Below are positions 6,592 to 14,593 of a stretch of 51,698 nucleotides of DNA, piece after piece. The notes under the pieces are model-generated. The model was not told the origin of the DNA. It saw only the letters and a list, made by a program, of their open reading frames with translations, and did no database searches. The translations under genes and the position numbers were made by a program. Origin of the DNA: Syntrophomonadaceae bacterium. GTDB lineage: Bacteria; Bacillota; Dethiobacteria; DTU022; UBA8154. Every line of letters begins with the position of its first letter. The stretch's first letter is position 1. The DNA is taken from the NCBI GenBank assembly GCA_003563895.1, contig PWTK01000089.1, forward strand, positions 1 through 51,698, given 5' to 3'.

Positions 6592-8931
6592 TCACGCCAG
6601 GCTCCCGATCATTTCCTGGCAGTTTACGCCGCCGTTTTCTATCTCTTCTTCCAGTGCCTCCCGGACCTCCTTTTTGGCCGTAAAATAGATCACCTGCCAG
6701 CCCGACTCCGCCACCTTTTGCAAGGACTTGAGCTGCCGGCAGAGCCGTTCATGATCGGCCTTAATGAAGGGGTCATCCAGGACAAAAAAGGCCCTGCCCT
6801 GTCCCAGCAGCTTTTCTCCCAGGGCGAGGCGTACCGAAAAGTAAAGTTGGTCATAGGATCCCCCCGAAAGCTTTTCCGCTTCCAAAAGGGTTCCATCGCT
6901 GCGCCTGCAAAGCACGCTGCGTTCCTCGCGGTCGAAGAGCACGCAGGGATAAAGTCCCCCGGTAATTTGTCGCATGTAGCCGGAAATGGCGCTGCCTTCC
7001 CCGAAAAGCTCGCTCACTTTTTCCATCTCTTCCGCTGCGATTTCATCCAAGATGGCGACCGCTTCCTCCGCCAGGCGCTTCCGGTGCTCCCAGCGCGCCA
7101 CAAAACGCTGCAGCCCCTCTTTCAGCACATCCAGGTCCAGGACATTCTGACAAGGCTGATATTCAAATCCCGGCTCGGGCTGCAGCAATTGGTTGGCCCG
7201 GCTTTCCAGCTCAGCCAGCCGTTTTTTGAAGCTGCCCTGCCGCTCCCTCCGCTCTTGAATTTCCCCCTCCAGCCATTTTGCCCTTTCCGCCAGCAACGAC
7301 GCTTTTTTCTCGTCGTAAGGGGTGTCCGGGGCTTTTTGGCCGTATTCCCGCAGCTCCTCCAGGCGCTGCTTCCAGAAAGCCAGGTCGCTTTCAAGGTCTT
7401 TGCCGCTCTCCCCCACAATGCTTTTTAAAATGCCCTGCTGGCGGTCAATGATTCCCTGGCATTTCCTTTTTTGATGAAGCCCGGCCGCGTAATGATCCAG
7501 GCGGTTGACGCCGGAGCGGGTTTTGATCCCTTCAATGAGGGCTTCGTTCCGTTCCTTTTCGGCTTTCAACCGGGGAACCTTCCTGTTCTGCAGCTCTTCG
7601 ATACTGCCCTGAACCGCATCTCTGCGGGCAGCCAGCCGGTTCAGCTCATTTCTCCCCCGATCGCATTCCTCCCGGAAAGCATTTATTTTTCCCAAAGCAT
7701 CCTGGAGGTCTTCCGCTGAGAGGCCGAGGCGGGAAAGGTTCTGCTTTACTTTTTCCAGCAGGGCGGCAAACCTGCCCTCTTCCACGGCCAGCGCGATCTT
7801 CGGCCACCAGAGAAGGGCCGAGGTAAGAAGAAAGACCCCCGTGAGCAGGAAAAACCACCAGGCGGGATGGACGGCAGACGCAACCAGGGCTGCCCCGGAG
7901 AGGGCGGTGCAGGCGACAGCCGGCAGGGTCAGCCGGCGGCTCTGCGCTTTTATCGTCTCAATGGCTTCGCTTTTCCGGCGGCATTCCAGGATATCCGGGC
8001 GTATTTCCCCGTCCAGGACGTGCCTGCGCTGCTCCAGCACCTGCAGTTCCTGCTCTTTTACGCTCATTTCCTCCGTTATTTCCTGCAGATCTTTTTCTTT
8101 TTCACGCCCAAGAAGTTCCCGCCCCTTTATTTCCTGCTCCAGCCGCTGCACATCTTTTTCGGTGTCCCTCCAGAGATGCATCTCCTCCTCCTGGAACCTT
8201 CCATACTCCTCGTGGGTGTCCAGTGCGTCCGTCAGCTCGCCCAGCGCTGCGGCCGTTTTTTCCAAAGCTTCTCTCTTGCGGGCGTTATCGAGTCCTTCCC
8301 GTTCTGCTGCAACCTTCTCCCTTTCTTTTTCGAGCCCGGCCAGCTCTTCCTCCAAATTCTCACAGCCCCGCTCTTCCGCAAGCTGCTGCAGCGCGGCAAG
8401 CTCTTCTGTGATCGTTTTCGCCTCACCGAGGCGGTCCTTCAGTTTGGTATGCTCCCGGGTATTGGAGAAATGTCCGTCGGCTGTTATCCGGGCCGCCTCC
8501 CGCAAGTGATCGGTAATTTTGACGATTTCTTTTGAGCGCAGGCCGGTCAGTCGATCGGTCACGTCGGTATAAAAAGCGTCCTCGTCGGCAATGGTGAGAT
8601 CGCTGTTCCGGATCACAAAAATATTGCGGCATTCCAGCGGTGTGAGCCCGGTCAATTCTGTCAGCGACCCCTTCTCGGGTATTTTCAGCTCGCGGCCGTT
8701 TCCATTCACCAGGACGGCATAGCCCTCCGGTTTCTCTCCCACCCGGTCGATTTGTTCAAAAACGCGGGCCTCTCTCTTCCTGCTGCCCAGCAGAATCTTG
8801 ACCAGCGCATCGATGGTGAGGGTCTTGCCCCGGTCATTGGCGCCCACCAGCAGATTAAAGCCACCGCCCAGCACAAAGCTCTGATCCTGCAGGGGACCGT
8901 ATTTTTTCAGGAACAGCTCCTTTATCTTCAC
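6592..8931 (-). CDS. YhaN-like SMC/RecN-type AAA ATPase (SbcC-related)
   Basis: A 779-residue ATPase with the split architecture of SbcC/Rad50. The N-terminal half-site contains Walker A GANDRGKT (residues 30-37). Coiled coil fills about 140-330 and 390-600. The C-terminal half-site has the signature LSGGSYDQ (688-695) and Walker B FFVLDDP (715-721). Unlike SbcC, it has two hydrophobic segments (about 335-355 and 358-376) in the middle of the coiled coil and no zinc-hook CxxC, as in Bacillus YhaN, so it is probably membrane associated. Its ATG overlaps the stop of the upstream YhaO-like nuclease gene by 4 nt, indicating translational coupling and a complex acting in DNA end processing or repair. 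Confidence 0.88.
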   Translation of the reverse strand: MKIKELFLKKYGPLQDQSFVLGGGFNLLVGANDRGKTLTIDALVKILLGSRKREARVFEQIDRVGEKPEGYAVLVNGNGRELKIPEKGSLTELTGLTPLECRNIFVIRNSDLTIADEDAFYTDVTDRLTGLRSKEIVKITDHLREAARITADGHFSNTREHTKLKDRLGEAKTITEELAALQQLAEERGCENLEEELAGLEKEREKVAAEREGLDNARKREALEKTAAALGELTDALDTHEEYGRFQEEEMHLWRDTEKDVQRLEQEIKGRELLGREKEKDLQEITEEMSVKEQELQVLEQRRHVLDGEIRPDILECRRKSEAIETIKAQSRRLTLPAVACTALSGAALVASAVHPAWWFFLLTGVFLLTSALLWWPKIALAVEEGRFAALLEKVKQNLSRLGLSAEDLQDALGKINAFREECDRGRNELNRLAARRDAVQGSIEELQNRKVPRLKAEKERNEALIEGIKTRSGVNRLDHYAAGLHQKRKCQGIIDRQQGILKSIVGESGKDLESDLAFWKQRLEELREYGQKAPDTPYDEKKASLLAERAKWLEGEIQERRERQGSFKKRLAELESRANQLLQPEPGFEYQPCQNVLDLDVLKEGLQRFVARWEHRKRLAEEAVAILDEIAAEEMEKVSELFGEGSAISGYMRQITGGLYPCVLFDREERSVLCRRSDGTLLEAEKLSGGSYDQLYFSVRLALGEKLLGQGRAFFVLDDPFIKADHERLCRQLKSLQKVAESGWQVIYFTAKKEVREALEEEIENGGVNCQEMIGSLA

Positions 8932-9995
8932 GATTTCGCCTCCAGCAAGGCCTGTACAAACATGTCGCGCATGTTCTTTTGAAACTCCTGGTGCTCCATC
9001 CTTTCATTCAACTTCTCCATAAAGCGTTCGGTCAGCCTGTCGTCAAGGATGCTGCTGATGTCCTTGAATTCCGGGGGAAGAACGCGAATGTTGTTCCGCG
9101 GGGAAACAGCCTGATGAACCTTTCTCATCAGTCCCCTTTCGTCCAGGCCCAGTGCTTCTCCATTGAAAAAGCCTTTTAGCCGGAGCTCCACCAGCGAAGA
9201 AGGGTGCGTCCCTTCCAGTTCCTTTTCGATCCGCTCCAGGGGGTTTTTTGTTGAAAAGGGATCGAGCTCCACCACGACCTCTTCAAAATGAAAAGTGTCC
9301 AGGAAGTGTTCTCGAGGCGGATCCCCGATTTTGAAAAGGTTTGCCTTGCGGCGACCTTTCTCTCTTTTGGTAACCGAGACAGGGGATCCGGGGTAAACAT
9401 AATATCCCGCGGGGTACTGCCAGATCCGAAAGTTGGAATGATAATGACCCGCCAGGACGTAATCAAAGCGCAGGTTTTCAAAGCAGGAAAGTTTTACCGG
9501 CATATACCTCTGCTCGCCTTCTTCGCCCATGTCCCGGCGGGAAAAGCGGGGTTCCAGCAGCTCGCCGTGAAAGAGCAGCACGTTGTATTTCCCCCCGGGG
9601 GCTTTTTCGGAAAGGGCGTGAAGCCGCTTGATGATTTCGCTTTCCTCCAGCGGGGCGTAAGGGAGGCCCCAAAACACAACGTCCCCGCATTCCAGGGGGA
9701 CCGCCGGGTCCGTGATGACCTCAACGCCTTCTCCAAAATACCTCCCCCCGCCGTACGCCTCCCGGTCGTGGTTGCCGGGGAGTATAAAGACCGGGAAACC
9801 TGCCCCGTTTACGGCCTGCCTGAAGCGGTTGGCCAGTTTTTCGGCGTCGATGTGCCGGTCAAACAAGTCGCCGCTGATTACCAGGAGGTCGATTTTCTGC
9901 TCTTTCCCCGCTTCCAGCAGGTGCTGCAGCGATTCCCAGCGCTCATCGCCGTATTCGCGCAGGTGCAGATCCCCCGTATGCATTATCATGGGCAC
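8928..9995 (-). CDS. YhaO/SbcD-like metallophosphoesterase (DNA exonuclease)
   Basis: Calcineurin-like phosphoesterase of the SbcD/Mre11 group. The metal-binding motifs appear in order: D-x-H in MHTGDLHL, GDLFDRH, GNHD in ILPGNHDRE, and GHYHSN. The C-terminal third (capping domain) is divergent and ends in a basic helical stretch. The GTG at 9995 is the best start: AGGGGGAG lies 7 nt upstream, whereas an upstream in-frame TTG has no ribosome site. The gene overlaps the YhaN-like ATPase gene by 4 nt, so the two products probably form a nuclease-ATPase complex. No other repair gene is adjacent. Confidence 0.9.
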   Translation of the reverse strand: MPMIMHTGDLHLREYGDERWESLQHLLEAGKEQKIDLLVISGDLFDRHIDAEKLANRFRQAVNGAGFPVFILPGNHDREAYGGGRYFGEGVEVITDPAVPLECGDVVFWGLPYAPLEESEIIKRLHALSEKAPGGKYNVLLFHGELLEPRFSRRDMGEEGEQRYMPVKLSCFENLRFDYVLAGHYHSNFRIWQYPAGYYVYPGSPVSVTKREKGRRKANLFKIGDPPREHFLDTFHFEEVVVELDPFSTKNPLERIEKELEGTHPSSLVELRLKGFFNGEALGLDERGLMRKVHQAVSPRNNIRVLPPEFKDISSILDDRLTERFMEKLNERMEHQEFQKNMRDMFVQALLEAKS

Positions 9996-10338
9996 CGGAA
10001 TTCTCCCCCTATCCCTTCTGTCCTTTCTGCCCTTCCCATTCAAGAGTGCGAACTATTGTTTGGATTTTACGGCCCCCTGATACAGAAAAACTCAACCTGG
10101 GGCAAGCGCTGGGGTGGCCCCTTGGCCGGCCTGCCTTTTTCGGGAATTCACCCGGCAGACGGTCGTGAAGCTGCGCTTTGCCGGCAGGGGGACGTAAAGG
10201 CTCCTTTGCCGAGAGGAGATCTACGGCGTCAGTTTTGCATTTTCAGGGCAGACTTCATTCCCCCGGAAAGCGGGAGTGCCATCGGAAAGACGAAAATACT
10301 GCCCACCAGGAGCACTCATGTTTCTCGAAAATGGGGGC
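9996..10338. other. Gap without recognised gene
   Basis: About 340 bp between the YhaO-like gene and the cytochrome gene. I see GC-rich stretches and several short inverted repeats, such as GCCGGC..GCCGGC pairs, but no coding frame with a ribosome site and no copy of the repeat families. Confidence 0.4.
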
Positions 10339-10675
10339 TCAGTCTGTGCCGTAGTTTTCTTGCAGATAATTTACCACCAGTTCAAATTCTTCATCGTCCA
10401 GGAGGCCGGGAGCTTTTCCCACCATCCTGTCTACGATGTCCGGCCAGAGCTCCCGGTCTCTTTCCACGTAAACCTGATCCAGCCCATGGCAGCCTTCACA
10501 CCGCTCCTCGATCAGAACCAGGGCGGGATCGGCCGGGTCTATATCATCGGCTTCAACGGTGTTTTCTTCCCGACCGTTTGTTTGATCGGCCGGCTCTTCC
10601 GCAGGGCTGCAGCCGGCCGACCCAGCGCCAATAGAAAAGCAACAATCGCTGTGGTTAAGAATGCCCTTTCATCAT
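10339..10675 (-). pseudogene. Monoheme cytochrome c lipoprotein, interrupted by two single-base frameshifts
   Basis: No single open frame covers this gene. Starting from ATGATGAAA (ATG at 10675, with AAGGAGG 8 nt upstream), the frame stops after six codons. Restoring one A in the A-run at 10667-10669 gives a signal sequence (RAFLTTAIVAFLLALG). Restoring one G in the G-run at 10621-10623 then joins it to a lipobox (GSAGC), an acidic linker, the haem motif CEGCH and the tail RMVGKAPGLLDDEEFELVV. The repaired product would be about 112 residues, a membrane-anchored extracytoplasmic c-type cytochrome. Both lesions are one-base losses in homopolymers, so sequencing error is as likely as true decay. 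It diverges from the flavocytochrome gene at 10839. Confidence 0.75.
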
Positions 10676-10838
10676 CTGTGCTGCCTCCTTTAATTTTAAT
10701 TATTATCCTCCATATATTCTTTGTATTCTTCCTGAAATCCTTTTCCCTTGACGGATGAATGCCCCAGAAAGTCCTGGACAATTCCGGGCAAGAGTGATAT
10801 TTTATTTTACAAGTATCAGAGCCGGGAGGTATTTTTGT

Positions 10839-12110
10839 ATGAAACCGCGCCTGTTTTGGATTGTTGTGATCCTCTTAATGGTATTTGCCCTGTACGCCTG
10901 GGTGGAGATTACCGAGCTGGGCCCCCTGAACCTTTTTTACCTGGAGCATGCCAACCACCTGTTTGCCACCTTCGGGTTGATATTTATTTTTCTGCAGTTT
11001 GTGCTCAGCACGCGCCTGAAACTGATCGAAGAAGGGTTCGGGTTGGACAAAATGCTCCACCTGCACCGGCATTTCGGGCGGATAGGAATTGCCTTGATCG
11101 CGCTGCACGCCCTATTTTTCCTGGTGTTTATCCTGCTGTTGACGGGGAGGATCAGCACGCATTTTTTCCTGTGGGTCGGGGTTGCTGCACTGGCCGGGTT
11201 CGCCTTGACGGGCGCGCTGGCTTCAAACTATAAAAAATGGAACATCGCCTATGAAACCTGGAAGAACATTCACCTGGCCAACTACGCGATTTTCCCCCTG
11301 GCCCTGGTTCACGTTTTTTATAACGCCGCTTCCGGTTCCCTGCTCTATTACCTGTGGATCGCGTTTGCGGCGGCCTTTGCCGGAATTGTAATCCACAAGC
11401 TGCACCGCCTGGTTTACATACGCCGCCACCCCTACCAGGTGGTGGATGTGGTGCAGGAAGCCGAAGACATCTGGAGCCTTTACTTCAAGGGCGAACCCCT
11501 GCGCTACAAGCCCGGCCAGTTCATGCATCTGCAGCTGCTCCGGGACGGGCAGCTTTCGTCCTCTCATCCCTTCACCCTCTCCTCCAGCCCCACCTGGGAG
11601 ACCCTGGCCGTAAGCCCCAAGGAGCTGGGCGATTTCACCGCCACCGTCAAGGAAACCAAGGTGGGAGACAAGGCTTACATCGACGCGCCCTACGGGGTGT
11701 TCAGTTATTTAAATAGCGCTGACGGGGAACTGGTTTTTATCGCCGGCGGCATCGGGATCACGCCTTTTATCAGCATGCTGCGCTACATGGCCGACCGGGA
11801 CACAAAGAAAAAAGTGACGCTGTTTTGGAGCAACAAACACGAGAGAAACCTGTGCTTTCAAGAAGAGCTGCAGCAATTGGAGCAGGAGATGGAAGGGCTG
11901 GAGACGGTCCTGGTCATGTCCCGGCAGGAAGACTGGGAAGGTGAAAAAGGCCGCATCGATGGTGACCTGCTGAAAAAATACCTGAAGGAGCTCCCCGGCA
12001 GGGAGTATTTCATCTGCGGCCCCCCGGCGATGAGCAAAGCGGTTATGGCAGAGCTGCAGGAGTTAAAGGTGCCCGTCTCGCAAATTCGCCGGGAAATATT
12101 CGAGCTTTAA
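10839..12110 (+). CDS. Ferric-reductase-like membrane flavocytochrome (haem b + FAD/NAD(P)H domain)
   Basis: A 423-residue integral membrane oxidoreductase. The first half (about 1-200) has six hydrophobic segments with conserved histidines in LHRHFGRIGIALIALHALFF and NIHLANYAIFPLALVHVFY, as expected for two b haems. The second half is a ferredoxin-NADP reductase module: HPFTLSSSP (flavin loop), FIAGGIGITPFISML (nucleotide site) and YFICGPPAMSKAV near the end. It would move electrons between cytosolic NAD(P)H and the outer face. The start is the ATG at 10839, with GGGAGG 9 nt upstream. It diverges from the cytochrome c lipoprotein gene, a plausible partner. Direction of flow and acceptor are unknown. 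Confidence 0.88.
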   Translation: MKPRLFWIVVILLMVFALYAWVEITELGPLNLFYLEHANHLFATFGLIFIFLQFVLSTRLKLIEEGFGLDKMLHLHRHFGRIGIALIALHALFFLVFILLLTGRISTHFFLWVGVAALAGFALTGALASNYKKWNIAYETWKNIHLANYAIFPLALVHVFYNAASGSLLYYLWIAFAAAFAGIVIHKLHRLVYIRRHPYQVVDVVQEAEDIWSLYFKGEPLRYKPGQFMHLQLLRDGQLSSSHPFTLSSSPTWETLAVSPKELGDFTATVKETKVGDKAYIDAPYGVFSYLNSADGELVFIAGGIGITPFISMLRYMADRDTKKKVTLFWSNKHERNLCFQEELQQLEQEMEGLETVLVMSRQEDWEGEKGRIDGDLLKKYLKELPGREYFICGPPAMSKAVMAELQELKVPVSQIRREIFEL

Positions 12111-12363
12111 GCTTCACCCAAAAGGATCCACGGCCTGACATGGAGAAAAAGAATAAACAGTGAAGGGGCATGTCCCGTACGAAGTAAAACAAAAGAACCT
12201 TCCCCAAGCCATCACTTCGATAACGTGAGCCTGGGAAACGAGCCCTTCCCGTAGCAGTGTCCCTGCGCTAGCGTTACGTGACGCTTGTACCGGAGCAGCA
12301 GAGGCAAAACGAAATACGCCCTGAAAAATGTGCGTATCCCCAACCAAAGAAAGGGTGTTTTAA
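12111..12363 (+). other. Leader region with hairpins upstream of the baeRF3-type gene
   Basis: Contains several inverted repeats: TCACTTCGATAACGTGA, GGGAAACGAGCCCTTCCC and, right before the ribosome site, ATACGC..GCGTAT (12321-12347). I could not match it to a known riboswitch class. It may be a structured 5' untranslated region. Confidence 0.35.
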
Positions 12364-13521
12364 TTGGACCTGTTGAACAAGGAAGAAGTGGAAATTCTGA
12401 TGCAGCAGCGGGGAAAAGGGCCCTGTGTCTCCATTTACATGCCGACCCACGGCGCCGGAGAAGGAGTGAAACAAAACCCCATCAGGTTAAAAAATTTGAT
12501 CTCCCAGGCAGATGAAAAGCTGGCTGCCTTGGAGGTCCGCTCTCCCGATCGGAAAAAGCTCCTTGATCCGGCCATGCAGCTGGTCAATGACAGCGTTTTT
12601 TGGAGAAGCCAGGGCCAGGGGGTGGCTATTTTCCTCTCCCCGGAAATATCCCGCTGGTACCGGCTCCCTATAAGTTTCAATGAACTGTCTATCGTCACCA
12701 ACTCCTTTCACATCAAGCCCCTCCTTTCTTTGCTGTCCGGCGACGGGCAATTCTACGTACTCGCCATCAGCCAGAAGGATGCCCGGCTGCTGCAGGGCAC
12801 CAGGGACCTGGTGGAAGAAGTGGATTTAAGCGAAATTATTGAAAAATTCGAGGCCACCTTTGAAGAAGAGCTTCCGGAACAGTACCTCCAGTTTCATACC
12901 CGAACCCCCCGCAAAGGGGAAGCCCGGGCGGCCATTTTTTTCGGCCACGGCGGCGAAATAGACAGCACACTCAGGGAACGGCTCCTGCGCTATTTCCGCT
13001 TCATGTCCGGGGAACTGCAGGGAAAGCTTTACGAGGAACGATGCCCGCTCATCCTGGCCTGCGTTGATTACCTGTTTCCCCTTTACAGAGAAGCGAACAA
13101 GTACCCTCTTCTTCTGGAAGAAGGCATCAGCGGCAACCCCGAACGCCTCAGCGCGGAAGAGCTGCACCGCAAAGCTTGGGATATTGTCCGGCCCTATTTT
13201 CAACAACAACAGGAGGAATCGATCGCCCGCTATCACGAACAGAAAGGAACGGGCAAAACTTCCAACAACATCTATGAAATTGTGCCGGCCGCCTTCCACG
13301 GCCGGGTGGATGTACTCTTTGTCGCCGTCGGCGTGCACCAGTGGGGCAGTTTTGACCCCGAAACCAGCAAGGTGACCCTCAGCGAAGAGGCGCATCCCGG
13401 AAGCGAAGATCTCCTGGATCTGGCCGCCGCTCAAACCTTTTTGAACAACGGCACGGTCTATGCCGTGGAGCCGTCCAAGATGCCCGACACCGAGCCGCTG
13501 GCTGCTCTGTTCCGCTATTAA
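12364..13521 (+). CDS. baeRF3-type (bacterial archaeo-eukaryotic release factor family) protein
   Basis: A 385-residue protein of the bacterial aeRF1-like group 3. Recognisable blocks: CVSIYMPTH at the N-terminus, QNPIRLKNLI, FYVLAISQKDARLLQGTRD (start of the core domain), CVDYLFPLYREANKYPLLLEEGISGNP, AWDIVRPYF, and GRVDVLFVAVG near the end. The family resembles eukaryotic peptide-release factors but its role is not established; ribosome binding or rescue has been proposed from its fold. The TTG at 12364 is taken as start because AAAGGGTG lies 6 nt upstream and no better start exists. It is flanked by a structured leader and a repeat block, so probably monocistronic. Confidence 0.8.
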   Translation: MDLLNKEEVEILMQQRGKGPCVSIYMPTHGAGEGVKQNPIRLKNLISQADEKLAALEVRSPDRKKLLDPAMQLVNDSVFWRSQGQGVAIFLSPEISRWYRLPISFNELSIVTNSFHIKPLLSLLSGDGQFYVLAISQKDARLLQGTRDLVEEVDLSEIIEKFEATFEEELPEQYLQFHTRTPRKGEARAAIFFGHGGEIDSTLRERLLRYFRFMSGELQGKLYEERCPLILACVDYLFPLYREANKYPLLLEEGISGNPERLSAEELHRKAWDIVRPYFQQQQEESIARYHEQKGTGKTSNNIYEIVPAAFHGRVDVLFVAVGVHQWGSFDPETSKVTLSEEAHPGSEDLLDLAAAQTFLNNGTVYAVEPSKMPDTEPLAALFRY

Positions 13522-13534
13522 ATGCCGCCCGGAA

Positions 13535-13800
13535 TCAGGCAGGAGGCGTGTCCCCATACCTTGAAACAGATATTCCGAAGGAGGAGGCATGTCCACCTTA
13601 CGCCGTGAGACGGGCACGTTTCCCTGTCACCCATGGGAAGCCATCTCCTCTGAGGCGTGATCCAGAGTGTGATCCGGGGACGGTTCCCTGTCACCCAAGC
13701 GTGATCCAGGAAGGGTTCTCTGTCACCAAAGCGGAAGCGAGCGTGATCTAAGCGTGATCCAGGGACGGTTCCCTGTCACCAGGGCGTGACACGGGGAGCG
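13535..13800. repeat. Cluster of family-B repeats (GGGACGGTTC..CTGTCAC) and one inverted CCTCCTGCGG-type unit
   Basis: Left part (13535-13600): GGAGGCGTGTCCCCATACC, an inverted relative of the unit nested at 5.7 kb, followed by GGAGGAGGCATGTCC. Right part: GTGATCC followed by GGGGACGGTTCCCTGTCACC and near copies, repeated four or more times to 13800, partly as GTGATCCAGG..TCTCTGTCACC. No coding potential. Confidence 0.8.
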
Positions 13801-13910
13801 TATAGCCATAAGGGACGGTTCCATCGTCTTCCCTTCGGACCTCTGCTTTGCTCCGGTGACGCTCGAACTGTCCCCATGACTGCGCTGACTGCAATCTTTC
13901 AATTTAGGCT
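13801..13910 (+). repeat. Family-A MITE-like element (left terminus lost)
   Basis: Runs from TATAGCCATAAGGGACGG through CTTCCCTTCGGACCTC, CGGTGACGCTCGAACTGTCC and GACTGCGCTGACTGCAATC to a decayed right end (CTTTCAATTTAGG). The inner inverted repeat GGGACGGTTC/GAACTGTCCC is intact. Confidence 0.8.
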
Positions 13911-14018
13911 GGAGATCGATCAAATTCAAAAAAAAAATCAGAACGGCCAGATTATAGCAGGATTCCCTTTTTGCCCATTTTTCACGGTTTTCCTCGCCGG
14001 TTCACAGAAGTTTGCATT

Positions 14019-14045
14019 TTGACATAATCATAAAACGCATATAAT
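14019..14045 (+). promoter_or_regulatory. Putative sigma-A promoter of the symporter operon
   Basis: TTGACA (14019-14024) and TATAAT (14040-14045) are perfect boxes, but the 15-bp spacer is short. Transcription would start about 275 nt upstream of the first symporter gene, implying a long AT-rich leader. Confidence 0.5.
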
Positions 14046-14186
14046 TCGGAGATATCAGTCGCTATTAAATGAAAAGGGAAGGTTTATGGATTTATTGCAT
14101 AAAATCAAAGAGATAAGGCTGATTTTTCATCTATTTGAATATTTGCAATATAAGTAAAATTGAGTATTATAGATTGAGGGGAGGTG

Positions 14187-14306
14187 ATGCAAGTTTCTAA
14201 ACATTTACGCATTTATCCGAAAGGGGGTGGCTCCAGGGGAAAAAATATTCGTGTTGAGAGCAGACAGCAGAGCGTATGTCCTCATTATTGTTCATTGAAT
14301 ACTTAA
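14187..14306 (+). CDS. Possible 39-residue leader ORF
   Basis: A short frame starting at an ATG that follows GGGGAGGTG by almost no spacing and ending 20 nt before the next gene. The peptide (MQVSKHLRIYPKGG...) is basic, with no recognisable motif. The very short ribosome-site spacing is a strong reason for doubt. It could be a leader peptide, or the GGAGGTGAT may only be a chance anti-16S match in the untranslated leader. Confidence 0.2.
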   Translation: MQVSKHLRIYPKGGGSRGKNIRVESRQQSVCPHYCSLNT

Positions 14307-14326
14307 ACATTGAGGAGGTATAGTCA

Positions 14327-14593
14327 TTGTTTAAGAATATGCACCCTGCTTTTTGGGTGGGGATAGCCATTATCTACGGCTATGCCCTCATTTTCTGGAT
14401 CATCGAAATGACCGTCCCCGGATTTATTTATCACACGCAAATATGGGGTATGCCTGCACCTTACGTTTACGGCTTGACCATCTGCTTGCTGGTGATTAAC
14501 CTGATTGTTTCCTATATCTGGTATTACATCCCCCTGAGGGACGAACGAAGGAAACAGGCATCCCAGGGAGCCGGGAAAGGAGCTGAGGAATAA
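14327..14593 (+). CDS. Small membrane subunit of sodium:solute symporter
   Basis: An 88-residue protein with two hydrophobic segments (about 8-30 and 44-67) and a basic, polar C-terminal tail. Such small two-helix proteins often precede sodium:solute symporter genes and act as accessory subunits (compare the DUF4212/DUF485 groups); exact family membership is inferred from size, topology and position. The TTG start follows GAGGAGG by about 8 nt. Its stop codon directly abuts the ATG of the symporter, so the pair is cotranscribed and probably translationally coupled. Confidence 0.75.
   Translation: MFKNMHPAFWVGIAIIYGYALIFWIIEMTVPGFIYHTQIWGMPAPYVYGLTICLLVINLIVSYIWYYIPLRDERRKQASQGAGKGAEE

Noticed and set aside
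9288-10634. Long plus-strand open frame opposite the YhaO-like gene
   Set aside because: Its product has no family features and lies antisense to a gene with clear motifs and a ribosome site; it is a shadow in GC-rich DNA.
10276-10758. Plus-strand frame of 160 codons over the cytochrome region
   Set aside because: The other strand encodes the CEGCH haem site and lipobox once two frameshifts are repaired; this frame is the antisense image.
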